Shown piece after piece: positions 57,258 through 64,000 of a stretch of 64,000 nucleotides of DNA (position 1 is its first letter; every line of letters starts with the position of its first letter). A model generated the notes under the pieces. It was not told where the DNA came from and did no database searches. It was given only the letters and a program-made list of their open reading frames with translations. A program made the position numbers and the translations under genes. This DNA comes from Metellina segmentata (Eukaryota; Arthropoda; Arachnida; Araneae; Tetragnathidae): NCBI GenBank assembly GCA_947359465.1, contig CANAIC010000157.1:1-64000 (forward strand), written 5' to 3'.

Positions 57258-58535
57258 TTAATAGTCGATAAAGATGTTTCTGCTTTTATCAATTTCTATG
57301 AGAGCTTGCATTTCCATATATACTATCAGCGTAACCGTTTCGCTGAGATCTGCATCGAACTTTAAATGAATCGATATATCACCACTTCGAGTTATGTTCG
57401 CATATGGGTCGCTAGCTGAATAGTCTTGAGTGAGATCAAACACGTAAAAACATAGGTTATGTTTATACTCGTTAAAAGTTATGCTCGTATCATGTTTGCC
57501 AAGATCTGTAAACAAGCTCAAATAATTTCGAGCATAAAGATTTTTCGCATAACTCGGGGCATAAGCGGTGGCTGGGATCTGCACACCGTTTTCTGTTAGA
57601 AAAACATGGCTCAGATCATAATTTTTAAAATTAAAAGGATTCTTTTTAAAATCTCCATTAAACGCTGAGTTGGATATCATAGTCAAAATGATTCTATTGG
57701 GAAGCGCCCCATTGACGGCATTCGGTATCGTAACACTTTTTAGCGCTGTGCCTAGAGTGAATGTTTTCATTTCAATTCTTGTAAACGGCATTTGAATGAG
57801 AGAATGTTCCAGCGCTTTCTCATGTCCGATCAATATCGAGCTCGATACTTCACATCGTCTCACAAAGAGGCTGATATTTTCGATATTAAGACAGTAGCCA
57901 TCCGTATTTGCTAACAAGGTAAACGCATGTTTTGCTTTTTCTAGTTTGATGCGTACTCCCACGCCGTTTATTAACAATTTCGATTGATTGCCTAAATCCA
58001 AATGAAGAGGACCACACATATCAAAAAGGACACCGTTCTTAGTGCGATTCCACCTCTGCTTCAAGCCCTTGTTCCCACCTCCAGCAATATCCAAATCATC
58101 ATACTTTTCGGCAGTATCTTTATGAAACATTGCCGCACTTAGCAGATTCTTTTGAGAGGATTCAGGATGAAACAACATGCTTTGAATATAAGCCTTGTAA
58201 GCATAATTGTTTTCCGAAGAAATTTGTCTGTCATTGAGTGAGACATGACATTCGGAGAACATGGTATTTAAGAGATAATTGATAGGGCCGCATTGATCGG
58301 CAGCAACGAATGCGCTGCCATCTGTTTTTACAATCTTCGCCTGAACATAGAGGAAAACATGGGAAAGATCGAAATATGATTCACCCAATCCAGATATGGC
58401 AAATTCAATTGTGCTGCTGTCCGAAATGGACGCTACAGGGTGAATTTCTATAAAGCTTGAGCGATCGATTGCTAACTGAATTCGCAATGTTTCGAACAAA
58501 TCTAGCTCACTCTTTGTGCAATAACAGTTTTCCAT
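57258..58535 (-). CDS. MCP: Major capsid protein, double jelly-roll type
   Basis: The frame is 425 residues with ATG at 58,535. It matches the conserved Polinton capsid layout: IEFAISGLGESYFDLSHVFL near residue 45, a GPINYLLNTMFSECHVSLND block, an NNYAYKAYIQSMLF block, and a C-terminal GDISIHLKFDADLSETVTL followed by a VYMEMQALIEIDKSRN motif. Length is somewhat short for the family but has all the landmark blocks. It would form the icosahedral shell. It sits 4 bases downstream of the basic 135-residue gene. Confidence 0.85.
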   Translation of the reverse strand: MENCYCTKSELDLFETLRIQLAIDRSSFIEIHPVASISDSSTIEFAISGLGESYFDLSHVFLYVQAKIVKTDGSAFVAADQCGPINYLLNTMFSECHVSLNDRQISSENNYAYKAYIQSMLFHPESSQKNLLSAAMFHKDTAEKYDDLDIAGGGNKGLKQRWNRTKNGVLFDMCGPLHLDLGNQSKLLINGVGVRIKLEKAKHAFTLLANTDGYCLNIENISLFVRRCEVSSSILIGHEKALEHSLIQMPFTRIEMKTFTLGTALKSVTIPNAVNGALPNRIILTMISNSAFNGDFKKNPFNFKNYDLSHVFLTENGVQIPATAYAPSYAKNLYARNYLSLFTDLGKHDTSITFNEYKHNLCFYVFDLTQDYSASDPYANITRSGDISIHLKFDADLSETVTLIVYMEMQALIEIDKSRNIFIDY

Positions 58536-58539
58536 TTTT

Positions 58540-58947
58540 TTAGAGTCTAGAAAACACGTCTTTCGAGCACCTCTTTCGACGTTTCATCTGATTTTTCTTC
58601 GTTTGTTTCTTTCTTTTAATACCGCTAGCACCACCTCTCAATTTGCGAAGCAGATCGTGTTTGATCTCTCTGCCGGATTCTCCTATCCTATTACGACTGG
58701 CCTCTCTGAAGGATTTACCCTGTGAAATGTCTCGTATTACATTCTCTCCGGCGGTTAGCAGATGTCTGCCTAAATATTTTCCCACTTTGATCATAAGAGG
58801 TTGAGCGAATCGACGCAAATTAGTGAACATTCCATAACCTCTCTGTATGGGAAAATCTGATGAAAAATAGCCCCCCCTCCCTGATTGTTGATTACAATAG
58901 TAATCAATACAATCTTGAGGGTTCAACATTCGACCGTGTTTATGCAT
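58540..58947 (-). CDS. Small basic, Gly-rich Polinton virion-like protein
   Basis: The frame is 135 residues with ATG at 58,947. It has a Gly/Tyr/Arg-rich N-terminus (GRGGYFSSDFPIQRGYG), an amphipathic middle (GKYLGRHLLTAGENVIRD, GKSFREASRNR) and a Lys/Arg-rich C-terminal tail (KRKKQTKKNQMKRRKR). This arrangement recurs just upstream of the capsid gene in other Polintons, as I recall. It may be a DNA-binding core or internal capsid protein. No enzyme motif is present. Confidence 0.65.
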   Translation of the reverse strand: MHKHGRMLNPQDCIDYYCNQQSGRGGYFSSDFPIQRGYGMFTNLRRFAQPLMIKVGKYLGRHLLTAGENVIRDISQGKSFREASRNRIGESGREIKHDLLRKLRGGASGIKRKKQTKKNQMKRRKRCSKDVFSRL

Positions 58948-58990
58948 GATTAAAGACTAATATGAAGAGAGGGGGTGTTTGTACACTGCT

Positions 58991-60403
58991 TTATAACAAT
59001 TTTTTTCGGAAGGATAGCACCAGGCTCGTTTTTCCAGATATAAATTGTATGGGTGTGCCCCTGCTTGTTCGCAGTTCAATCTCAATGGAGTCAAAATGTT
59101 GCTTTTTAACGCGAAAATAAAGCGGTACGGGGAAAGTTTTCACTATTTGATCTTGTTCTTCATTCGCAATCGGTATGATTTTTAAAATCGGAGCCAGCGA
59201 ATCACCAACAAGCGAGGGAGATACTATATCACTATATACATATATCTCTGTTATACCTGCTGTTAATTCTAGGCTATAATCGGAAATGTATGCTCCTTCT
59301 GCGAATGTATTTAGCGTAAATCCTAATAAATCCGAGAGTTTATCTCCAAACACTACTTTGATGCTTTGCGGTACAACCAACCTAACTTTAGAATCAGGTA
59401 GTATCTTGAATTGAACGAATTTGAATTCGTTAAAAAAGTATTTGGCCTGTCGATACATGCCACTAGGTATTTTAAAATTATATGTTCTTTGTTCATAATG
59501 AAGAGCTGGAAATTCTTCATTGACAATAATCTTAAACTTTTCACCCTCAACTCCGTTTAATGGATTAGAATAGTTTAATGTGATTTCTTTTTTATCACCA
59601 CTAATAATGTAAGAAGATTCTTCGATGCCTAGAGACTTCATTAAATTGGGGCAGGAGTCACGTTCAAGAAGTATATCTATATGTTCTTTTAATTTTACAA
59701 CTATACTATTTTCGCGTCGTAAGAACTGTGCTAGACTACTCGCTGTTGTAGCAACGATCTTTCTATTGATTTGTTCAAATACATTACCATTCATTTTATC
59801 TAGTAATATATCATAAGTGAGTTTTGGTATTGGTTTATTGGCAACAAGTGTTATAAACTGGTTTCGAAAATTCTCTAAATTCGGTTTGTGATAGTCCCCA
59901 TTGTAAACATAGTCTATAGTTCTACTACGTGTTATATCATCAATTTTTGGGTTCAATTTTAAAAGCTGCAAGAAATGTTCAGCATGTTGTGAAGTAATGT
60001 ACATATCCCATCCTGTTTTTAATGTTATACGAAGTCGTGATCTTGGCGCATTCAGTAAAAGAATAAGAGGCGGATTTGCAAATGTCTTTTTAAGATTTGC
60101 ATTGACTCCTTCCACAAAGTCTGCATGATCTTCACTATAAAGTGCTATGTCATATTTAGGCAAAGTTGTTACACCTTTTACTTCCACCATTTTCTCTATA
60201 GAATATTCATCATTATAACCAGGGTGAATGGTAAAGAATCTACCCGGTATGGTTGCTTCTGCTAAACAACATTCCCATGAGCCATTTAGAGTAATCGGAT
60301 AAGCTAATTTAGTCCGATAACGATCTGGTGTGTTGTTCGGAAAATAGTTCATGCTAGCATTTGAAGGTAAAATGACATGGAAATCATCTATGTTCTGATC
60401 CAT
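58991..60403 (-). CDS. Probable minor capsid (penton-like) protein
   Basis: The frame is 470 residues with ATG at 60,403, overlapping the integrase stop by 16 bases. The N-terminus FHVILPSNASMNYFPNNTPD...GSWECCLAEATIPG is the signature I associate with the conserved Polinton protein assigned as minor capsid. The remainder is beta-rich with a late LRTSRG/F..GKTSLVLSFR end. It would cap the vertices. The assignment rests on recalled family patterns and gene order. Confidence 0.65.
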   Translation of the reverse strand: MDQNIDDFHVILPSNASMNYFPNNTPDRYRTKLAYPITLNGSWECCLAEATIPGRFFTIHPGYNDEYSIEKMVEVKGVTTLPKYDIALYSEDHADFVEGVNANLKKTFANPPLILLLNAPRSRLRITLKTGWDMYITSQHAEHFLQLLKLNPKIDDITRSRTIDYVYNGDYHKPNLENFRNQFITLVANKPIPKLTYDILLDKMNGNVFEQINRKIVATTASSLAQFLRRENSIVVKLKEHIDILLERDSCPNLMKSLGIEESSYIISGDKKEITLNYSNPLNGVEGEKFKIIVNEEFPALHYEQRTYNFKIPSGMYRQAKYFFNEFKFVQFKILPDSKVRLVVPQSIKVVFGDKLSDLLGFTLNTFAEGAYISDYSLELTAGITEIYVYSDIVSPSLVGDSLAPILKIIPIANEEQDQIVKTFPVPLYFRVKKQHFDSIEIELRTSRGTPIQFISGKTSLVLSFRKKLL

Positions 60404-61437
60404 TCTGCTTTAATCCACGAGTTGAAGGAATCGTTGAATCCTAGCCACTTAACCAAAAGTTGACGAGATGGTCCTTTACCTTTAGTACGAATAATTTTTT
60501 CAATTGCCCAATAACCATCCGGAGTTTTTTCTATCTTTTGTAACTCCTCAGCATAAAAACGACCATCAATCTCTTTTCCATTCAAATCCTGTAGAACATA
60601 AGTATGTGGACTTGTGGGATATCTTTTATAGATTTTAAAACTTTCTTCGCTCCATCCTGGTATATATCCCTTTCTAAACGTTCTGAGAGCTTTTGATATT
60701 CTCACCACATCGCCCACTGCATAACGAAATTTTGTTAAAGAACTGAACTCGTACAATCGTTTATATATGATCGGTTCATCATTAGTGGTTACTTCAGCCG
60801 GCTTGAAACCATGGCTGCTGTGCACGGAATGATTATATGAATATACTAGCGATTGTAAAATATCATAATACTTATAGGAGTTACGATGAGTGAAAACTCG
60901 ATACATGCGTGCACGTAGCGTTCGATGCATGCGTTCTAAAATAGCACATTTGGTCTCACTTTTAGTGGAATAATGATGAATACCATATTTCTTGAACAGA
61001 TCTTGAACCTTTTTATTATAGAACTCGCTTCCTTTGTCGGTTTGTAAATTCGAAGGTTTCATTTTTTGGAAAACATTTCGAAACGCCTTTACCATTGTAC
61101 TTGCTTTCTTATTTTTAATAGGAATGGCCCTAAAGAATCGCGACATCACATCGATAATGGTAAGAATATATCGATATCCTTTATTATATCGGGATAGTTT
61201 CTGCACATCTATCAAGTCGCTTTGCCATAACTCATTCACGCCATAGGATATTGTTTTCCGCCTTTGAAATTTGTAACGCACTGGTTTGTGTAAAGTATAG
61301 ACGTCTTGTTGTGAGAGCCATTTCCGAACGTCATGCCTATTAATACCACTTGCCCTTGACAACCGATTGACTCCTCCAAACGAGCCAGGTTCTTTGGGAT
61401 TAAAGTAAAGTCTTCTCATTCGTTCCATGTCTCCCAT
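60388..61437 (-). CDS. INT: Retroviral-type integrase with C-terminal chromodomain
   Basis: The frame is 349 residues with ATG at 61,437. The N-terminal part has the Polinton GSFGGVNRLSRA/WLSQQDVYTLHKP motif. The RNase-H-like core shows WQSDLID (Asp near 74), LQTDKGSEF (Asp near 132) and a Glu in ILERMHRT 34 residues later, so the D,D,E triad is intact. An SH3-like region (GDVVRISK) precedes a chromodomain (YWAIEKIIRTKG...LLVKWLGFNDSFNSWI, about 300-345), which may steer insertion to marked chromatin. The start overlaps the upstream gene by 22 bases. Confidence 0.95.
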   Translation of the reverse strand: MGDMERMRRLYFNPKEPGSFGGVNRLSRASGINRHDVRKWLSQQDVYTLHKPVRYKFQRRKTISYGVNELWQSDLIDVQKLSRYNKGYRYILTIIDVMSRFFRAIPIKNKKASTMVKAFRNVFQKMKPSNLQTDKGSEFYNKKVQDLFKKYGIHHYSTKSETKCAILERMHRTLRARMYRVFTHRNSYKYYDILQSLVYSYNHSVHSSHGFKPAEVTTNDEPIIYKRLYEFSSLTKFRYAVGDVVRISKALRTFRKGYIPGWSEESFKIYKRYPTSPHTYVLQDLNGKEIDGRFYAEELQKIEKTPDGYWAIEKIIRTKGKGPSRQLLVKWLGFNDSFNSWIKAEWIRT

Positions 61438-62078
61438 TTCGGGTGTTTAGTCTCGACAGAAGAGAGTGAACCTGTTCTCTTCATCAATGGATTCATCTCT
61501 GAAACAGTTAACTGCTCTCGAAGTCTTTTATTGCCAATCCATTGATGTGGGATGTTAGTTTCGTAAATGCCTTTAAAAAATTTATCAAAACCTCTCGGAG
61601 GAGGTTCGATTTTCTGAGTGTCTCTCATCAGATAATTAAAAAGATCTATTGCATTGCTTCGATATTCTGGCTTCCCATTCACTTCCAATTCGTTGTTTTC
61701 ATTAAATGTATAGTTTGAACTCTTCAATTTTTCCAAGATTGGTGATACATATTTCTTTAGCGATTTCGGAACGGCATATCCTAGGTATTTAACCAGCATA
61801 GTAGGAATAGAAACATCTTCAGAGGGTTTTGTTTCGGATAATTGTATACTCTCCAACAATTCAGGAGGAATTTCAAACGGTTTCTGAGGCGCTGGAGGTT
61901 GCATCGCTCTCTGGTATTTGGGTATTAACTGAGAGAGAAGCTTAGCTCTCATATCGTCAGGCATTTCATTCTGTTGTAACAAACTAAGAATATTGTCTTC
62001 CATTCGAATTTCGGGTTTATTTAGCTGATAATATTCAGATACCAGTTCTGGTGGTACTAATGCCATTTTCTTTGACAT
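61416..62078 (-). CDS. Conserved Polinton protein of unknown function
   Basis: From ATG at 62,078 it is 220 residues. The N-terminal half is Pro/Gln-rich with helical parts (MALVPPELVSEYY..., LLSQLIPKYQRAM). The C-terminal half has NELEVNGKPEYRSNAIDLFN then PPPRGFDKFFKGIYETNIP and IGNKRLR. I recall this W/F..F...L...NIP..LIGN pattern in Polinton proteins beside the integrase, without a known role. The gap to the previous stop is 2 bases. Confidence 0.65.
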   Translation of the reverse strand: MSKKMALVPPELVSEYYQLNKPEIRMEDNILSLLQQNEMPDDMRAKLLSQLIPKYQRAMQPPAPQKPFEIPPELLESIQLSETKPSEDVSIPTMLVKYLGYAVPKSLKKYVSPILEKLKSSNYTFNENNELEVNGKPEYRSNAIDLFNYLMRDTQKIEPPPRGFDKFFKGIYETNIPHQWIGNKRLREQLTVSEMNPLMKRTGSLSSVETKHPKWETWNE

Positions 62079-62080
62079 TT

Positions 62081-62419
62081 TCAAATGCGTTTGCCAATAG
62101 CTTTACCCGCAATTCCTCCCAACAGACTCAACACAGCAGGTAAAATCAGAGGCAAAAATCCACCTGTTTGTTTCGTGAACAATTTGCGTTTTCTTGTAAT
62201 TGGTATTTTTCTATCTGCCATCTGGCGAATCACTCTCTTGTAATAGCCAAGTTTTTTCACTTTAGCATTGGGTATATTTCCCGATAACAAATTCTGACAA
62301 ATTTCACACAATGATTGAATTTGTTCATTTGACGCTGTTCTTAAAATGGCCTTTCGCTGTTGGGGACTCGCATTGGAGAGTAAGTGTAGTAAATGCACAT
62401 GGCGTCTCACTCTATTCAT
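62081..62419 (-). CDS. Small basic protein with hydrophobic C-terminus
   Basis: The frame is 112 residues with ATG at 62,419, overlapping the ATPase stop by 8 bases. Helical N-terminal two-thirds (RRHVHLLHLLSNASPQQRKA, CEICQNLL) lead to a basic stretch, then GGFLPLILPAVLSLLGGIAG. The latter resembles the hydrophobic GGFLP tail seen in small core or membrane-active proteins of Polintons. The role is unknown; it may be a virion component. Confidence 0.6.
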   Translation of the reverse strand: MNRVRRHVHLLHLLSNASPQQRKAILRTASNEQIQSLCEICQNLLSGNIPNAKVKKLGYYKRVIRQMADRKIPITRKRKLFTKQTGGFLPLILPAVLSLLGGIAGKAIGKRI

Positions 62420-63029
62420 TTTTCAATGGTAAAAAGACCCAATTAATAAGCCCACGATCTGGAAATATAGATTGTCGGAGGCGTTGCTCCTCTGGACTTC
62501 TCGGGTGAACATCAACAAGCAAATAGCTGAAAGGTTCTGTGGTTGCTTTTTTATAGGCATCCATGAAATAGTTCCCTTTCCCAGGAAATGCTTGTCTAGA
62601 GAAACAAGCAGCTTGAGATAAATCTCGACTATTGCGAAACATAATCAAATAGTGTGTATTTAAGCTGATATCACGCATAACTCTCACACGAGGAAATAGA
62701 TTTTGTGTGATTAAAATCACGCTATAACCCCCATGGTGTGAACCAACTGTAAACATAGACGAAATAGCATTTGTTAGATCATTCATCATGTCATCGATTA
62801 CGATCAAATTGTATGTCTTTTCCTTCGATGGTAAACCGCAAACAAACGTTATGTTTTTCTCTTCGGCAAACCAAGGTTGCCATGTTGAGTAACACCACAA
62901 AATTTTGTTCATATTGCATTCATAAGCTTGTTCAGCAATCATTTTTCGCACGAGCTGTGTTTTACCGCTTTGCGATGGCCCCGTCACCATGCAAGTCGAA
63001 GGATGTCTCAATTTCAACATACTTGACAT
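62412..63029 (-). CDS. ATP: DNA-packaging ATPase, FtsK/HerA (A32-like)
   Basis: The frame is 205 residues with ATG at 63,029. Walker A GPSQSGKT is at residues 17-24, Walker B LIVIDD is at 75-80, and a following ILITQN sensor-like strand is near 105-110. Size and motif spacing fit Polinton/adenovirus-like packaging ATPases that pump DNA into capsids. It overlaps the upstream membrane-protein gene by 16 bases, implying co-expression. Confidence 0.92.
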   Translation of the reverse strand: MSSMLKLRHPSTCMVTGPSQSGKTQLVRKMIAEQAYECNMNKILWCYSTWQPWFAEEKNITFVCGLPSKEKTYNLIVIDDMMNDLTNAISSMFTVGSHHGGYSVILITQNLFPRVRVMRDISLNTHYLIMFRNSRDLSQAACFSRQAFPGKGNYFMDAYKKATTEPFSYLLVDVHPRSPEEQRLRQSIFPDRGLINWVFLPLKNE

Positions 63030-63310
63030 AACTGATAAAACTCGGATTCTATTAGTTGTACTCCTACGACGTTTGCTTTTAAACCAAAAGATTCGTCTTT
63101 AAAAAAATAGCGTATATCATACACCCGTGAATCTCCTTTCCAACAAATGTGAAAAAACAAATTTTTTCTATCACCTAGCTGTTTAGAATAATAACACGTT
63201 GAATTCGAAATGTCCACCACGTTACTGTCCTCTCCCAGGCTTAGTGTAAATATTACCACTCCGATTAATACGATTCCTAACAACAGCATGAACACTCTGT
63301 TGTAATCCAT
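63014..63310 (-). CDS. Small single-pass membrane protein
   Basis: The start MDYNRVF at 63,310 is preferred. An upstream in-frame ATG would add residues encoded by the TA/CT microsatellite. It has 98 residues: a transmembrane or signal-anchor segment (VFMLLLGIVLIGVVIFTLSL, about 6-25) and a luminal or external domain with Cys residues (STCYYSKQLG, FHICWKG). No family is recognised. In the same transcriptional order as the ATPase, it could be a virion membrane or release factor, but this is inference. Confidence 0.5.
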   Translation of the reverse strand: MDYNRVFMLLLGIVLIGVVIFTLSLGEDSNVVDISNSTCYYSKQLGDRKNLFFHICWKGDSRVYDIRYFFKDESFGLKANVVGVQLIESEFYQLCQVC

Positions 63311-63334
63311 ATCGAATTCTGGAGAGGTCTCAAG

Positions 63335-63338
<4 letters not shown>

Positions 63339-63366
<28 letters not shown>
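63339..63366. repeat. (CT)n/(TA)n microsatellite
   Basis: CTCTCTCTCTCTC followed by TATATATATATATATATA, just upstream of the small membrane-protein gene and possibly within its 5' region. Confidence 0.9.
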
Positions 63367-63367
<1 letters not shown>

Positions 63368-63513
63368 CCCCAAACCCTCTTACAATCAAACAACTGCCCC
63401 GATGTATTCGCAAGCGGACTTCGGATCGCATATTAAAATTTTATCTTCGTATATGAGACGAAACGCCTAATCGCAATAACACCAGAAATAATTTCTCTTC
63501 ATGACATCAAAAT

Positions 63514-63732
63514 TCATTTTTCGTGCTCGATGCGACCTTGAGCGTCTGGGCAGGCAAACGGATAAGGCGGCGGCTTGTTGTGTTTTAACCGCTTCAAGGT
63601 GGAAAGACGTTTTTTCTCCTCTTGAAAAAAACTTGTTTGCCTGGTATTAACTTTCTTCGAAAAGAGGAGGAGTGAATTCATTCGCGCCGGCTTGGTCCTA
63701 GGAGATGGTCTGCGCTCTTTTGAGTCGTGCAT
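63514..63732 (-). CDS. Possible small basic protein
   Basis: A frame of 72 residues with ATG at 63,732, Lys/Arg/Ser-rich (KERRPSPRTKPARMN, KKRLSTLKRLKHN). It would be the first gene of the minus-strand series, about 150 bases inside the right TIR. No known domain. It may be a small DNA-binding protein or a chance frame. The 63,740-63,880 leader shows no other feature. Confidence 0.3.
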   Translation of the reverse strand: MHDSKERRPSPRTKPARMNSLLLFSKKVNTRQTSFFQEEKKRLSTLKRLKHNKPPPYPFACPDAQGRIEHEK

Positions 63733-63881
63733 TCCCAAATCGCGTGCAAGGGGAGGGGGTTAAACACATGTACAACATTTTCATATACTTTCGCCATATA
63801 TCATTCTCTTTCAGATCACATGTCTTGTGAGAGTATGTACACCACACAATCAGCTCGCTCTGCTATACAGCTATCAATCCG

Positions 63882-64000
63882 CCACTTGTAAACACAACCG
63901 CTTAGCGGCTGTGCTTCACAGCCGGTTAGTGGCTATCAAACACAGCCACTTACTGGTTTTGCCCTATGACCAGATACTGGCTATCAAACACAGCCACTTA
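63882..64000. repeat. Polinton right terminal inverted repeat (cut by window edge)
   Basis: This is the inverted match of 48,523-48,641. It begins CCACTTGTAAACACAACCGC and includes both direct subrepeats. Its outer end lies beyond the window, so element length is at least 15.5 kb. Confidence 0.9.

Larger units (their letters stand above)
48523..64000 (-). mobile_element. Polinton/Maverick virus-like transposon, nearly complete
   Basis: It is bounded by matching inverted terminal repeats (48,523-48,641 and 63,882-64,000 or beyond) and runs off the window. It carries the Polinton hallmark set: protein-primed PolB, retroviral-type integrase with chromodomain, adenain-like protease, FtsK/HerA-type packaging ATPase, and major and probable minor capsid proteins. 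Genes are tightly packed, often overlapping by 8-22 bases, and almost all on the minus strand. Apart from an internal accessory block and about 1.4 kb of repeats at the left end, it looks structurally intact. The core frames lack obvious stops, which suggests a fairly recent insertion. Target duplication cannot be checked because the right end is cut. Confidence 0.95.

Overview
This window is AT-rich eukaryotic nuclear DNA, most likely from an arthropod. The evidence is small secreted cysteine-rich genes with phase-1 introns and AATAAA signals, a tRNA-derived SINE family, Tc1/mariner, hAT, LTR, Helitron-like and Polinton/Maverick elements, and a spider-like gag N-terminus. A chelicerate, possibly a spider, fits best, but that is a weak inference. 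No prokaryotic features are present.

Region 1 (about 60-46,000) is built on a large direct segmental duplication: arm A (about 60-20,340) and arm B (about 30,250-42,870). Each arm carries a two-exon gene for a secreted 12-cysteine peptide of the IGFBP-N-domain / fungal-protease-inhibitor type (gene 1, 5,975-7,531; gene 3, 34,737-38,070) and a decayed Tc1/mariner copy. A third, diverged paralogue (gene 2, 26,439-29,561) lies between the arms. An orphan frameshifted second exon (45,547-45,654) lies beyond arm B. Gene 3 has lost the ancestral stop codon and gains six residues. Gene 2 has lost one framework cysteine.

Comparing the two arms dates the insertions, because one arm often keeps the empty site. 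Arm A alone has a Helitron-like element (2,918-3,788), a TA-flanked MITE (9,850-10,816), a gag-only LTR retrotransposon inside the Tc1 (12,509-16,524, TSD TGTGG), and a solo LTR (16,933-20,069, TSD ATTA) that was itself split by a 2.3-kb non-autonomous hAT (17,104-19,447, TSD CTCCTCTT). Between the arms are a hAT with a broken transposase inside a SINE (21,161-23,281) and a 44-bp satellite with a 132-bp higher-order unit (about 24,500-25,535).

Region 2 (48,523-64,000, running off the right edge) is a nearly complete Polinton/Maverick. At least 119 bp of terminal inverted repeat is visible at each end, and almost all genes are on the minus strand. In transcriptional order they are: a small basic protein, a membrane protein, the packaging ATPase, two small or medium conserved proteins, a chromodomain integrase, a probable minor capsid protein, a small basic core-like protein, the major capsid protein, an adenain-like protease, an accessory block, and a protein-primed family B DNA polymerase. 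The virion and replication frames have no obvious breaks. The protease has Cys where the catalytic acidic residue is expected.

The most unusual part is the accessory block between protease and polymerase (53,611-56,592). It holds two diverged paralogues that both begin MERYGYLI, a remnant of a third copy, a protein made of eight 23-residue repeats, and a two-exon gene whose product resembles the transcription coactivator PC4. I recognise none of these as standard Polinton core genes. They may be host-interaction or regulatory cargo, and are the best candidate for an undescribed system here.
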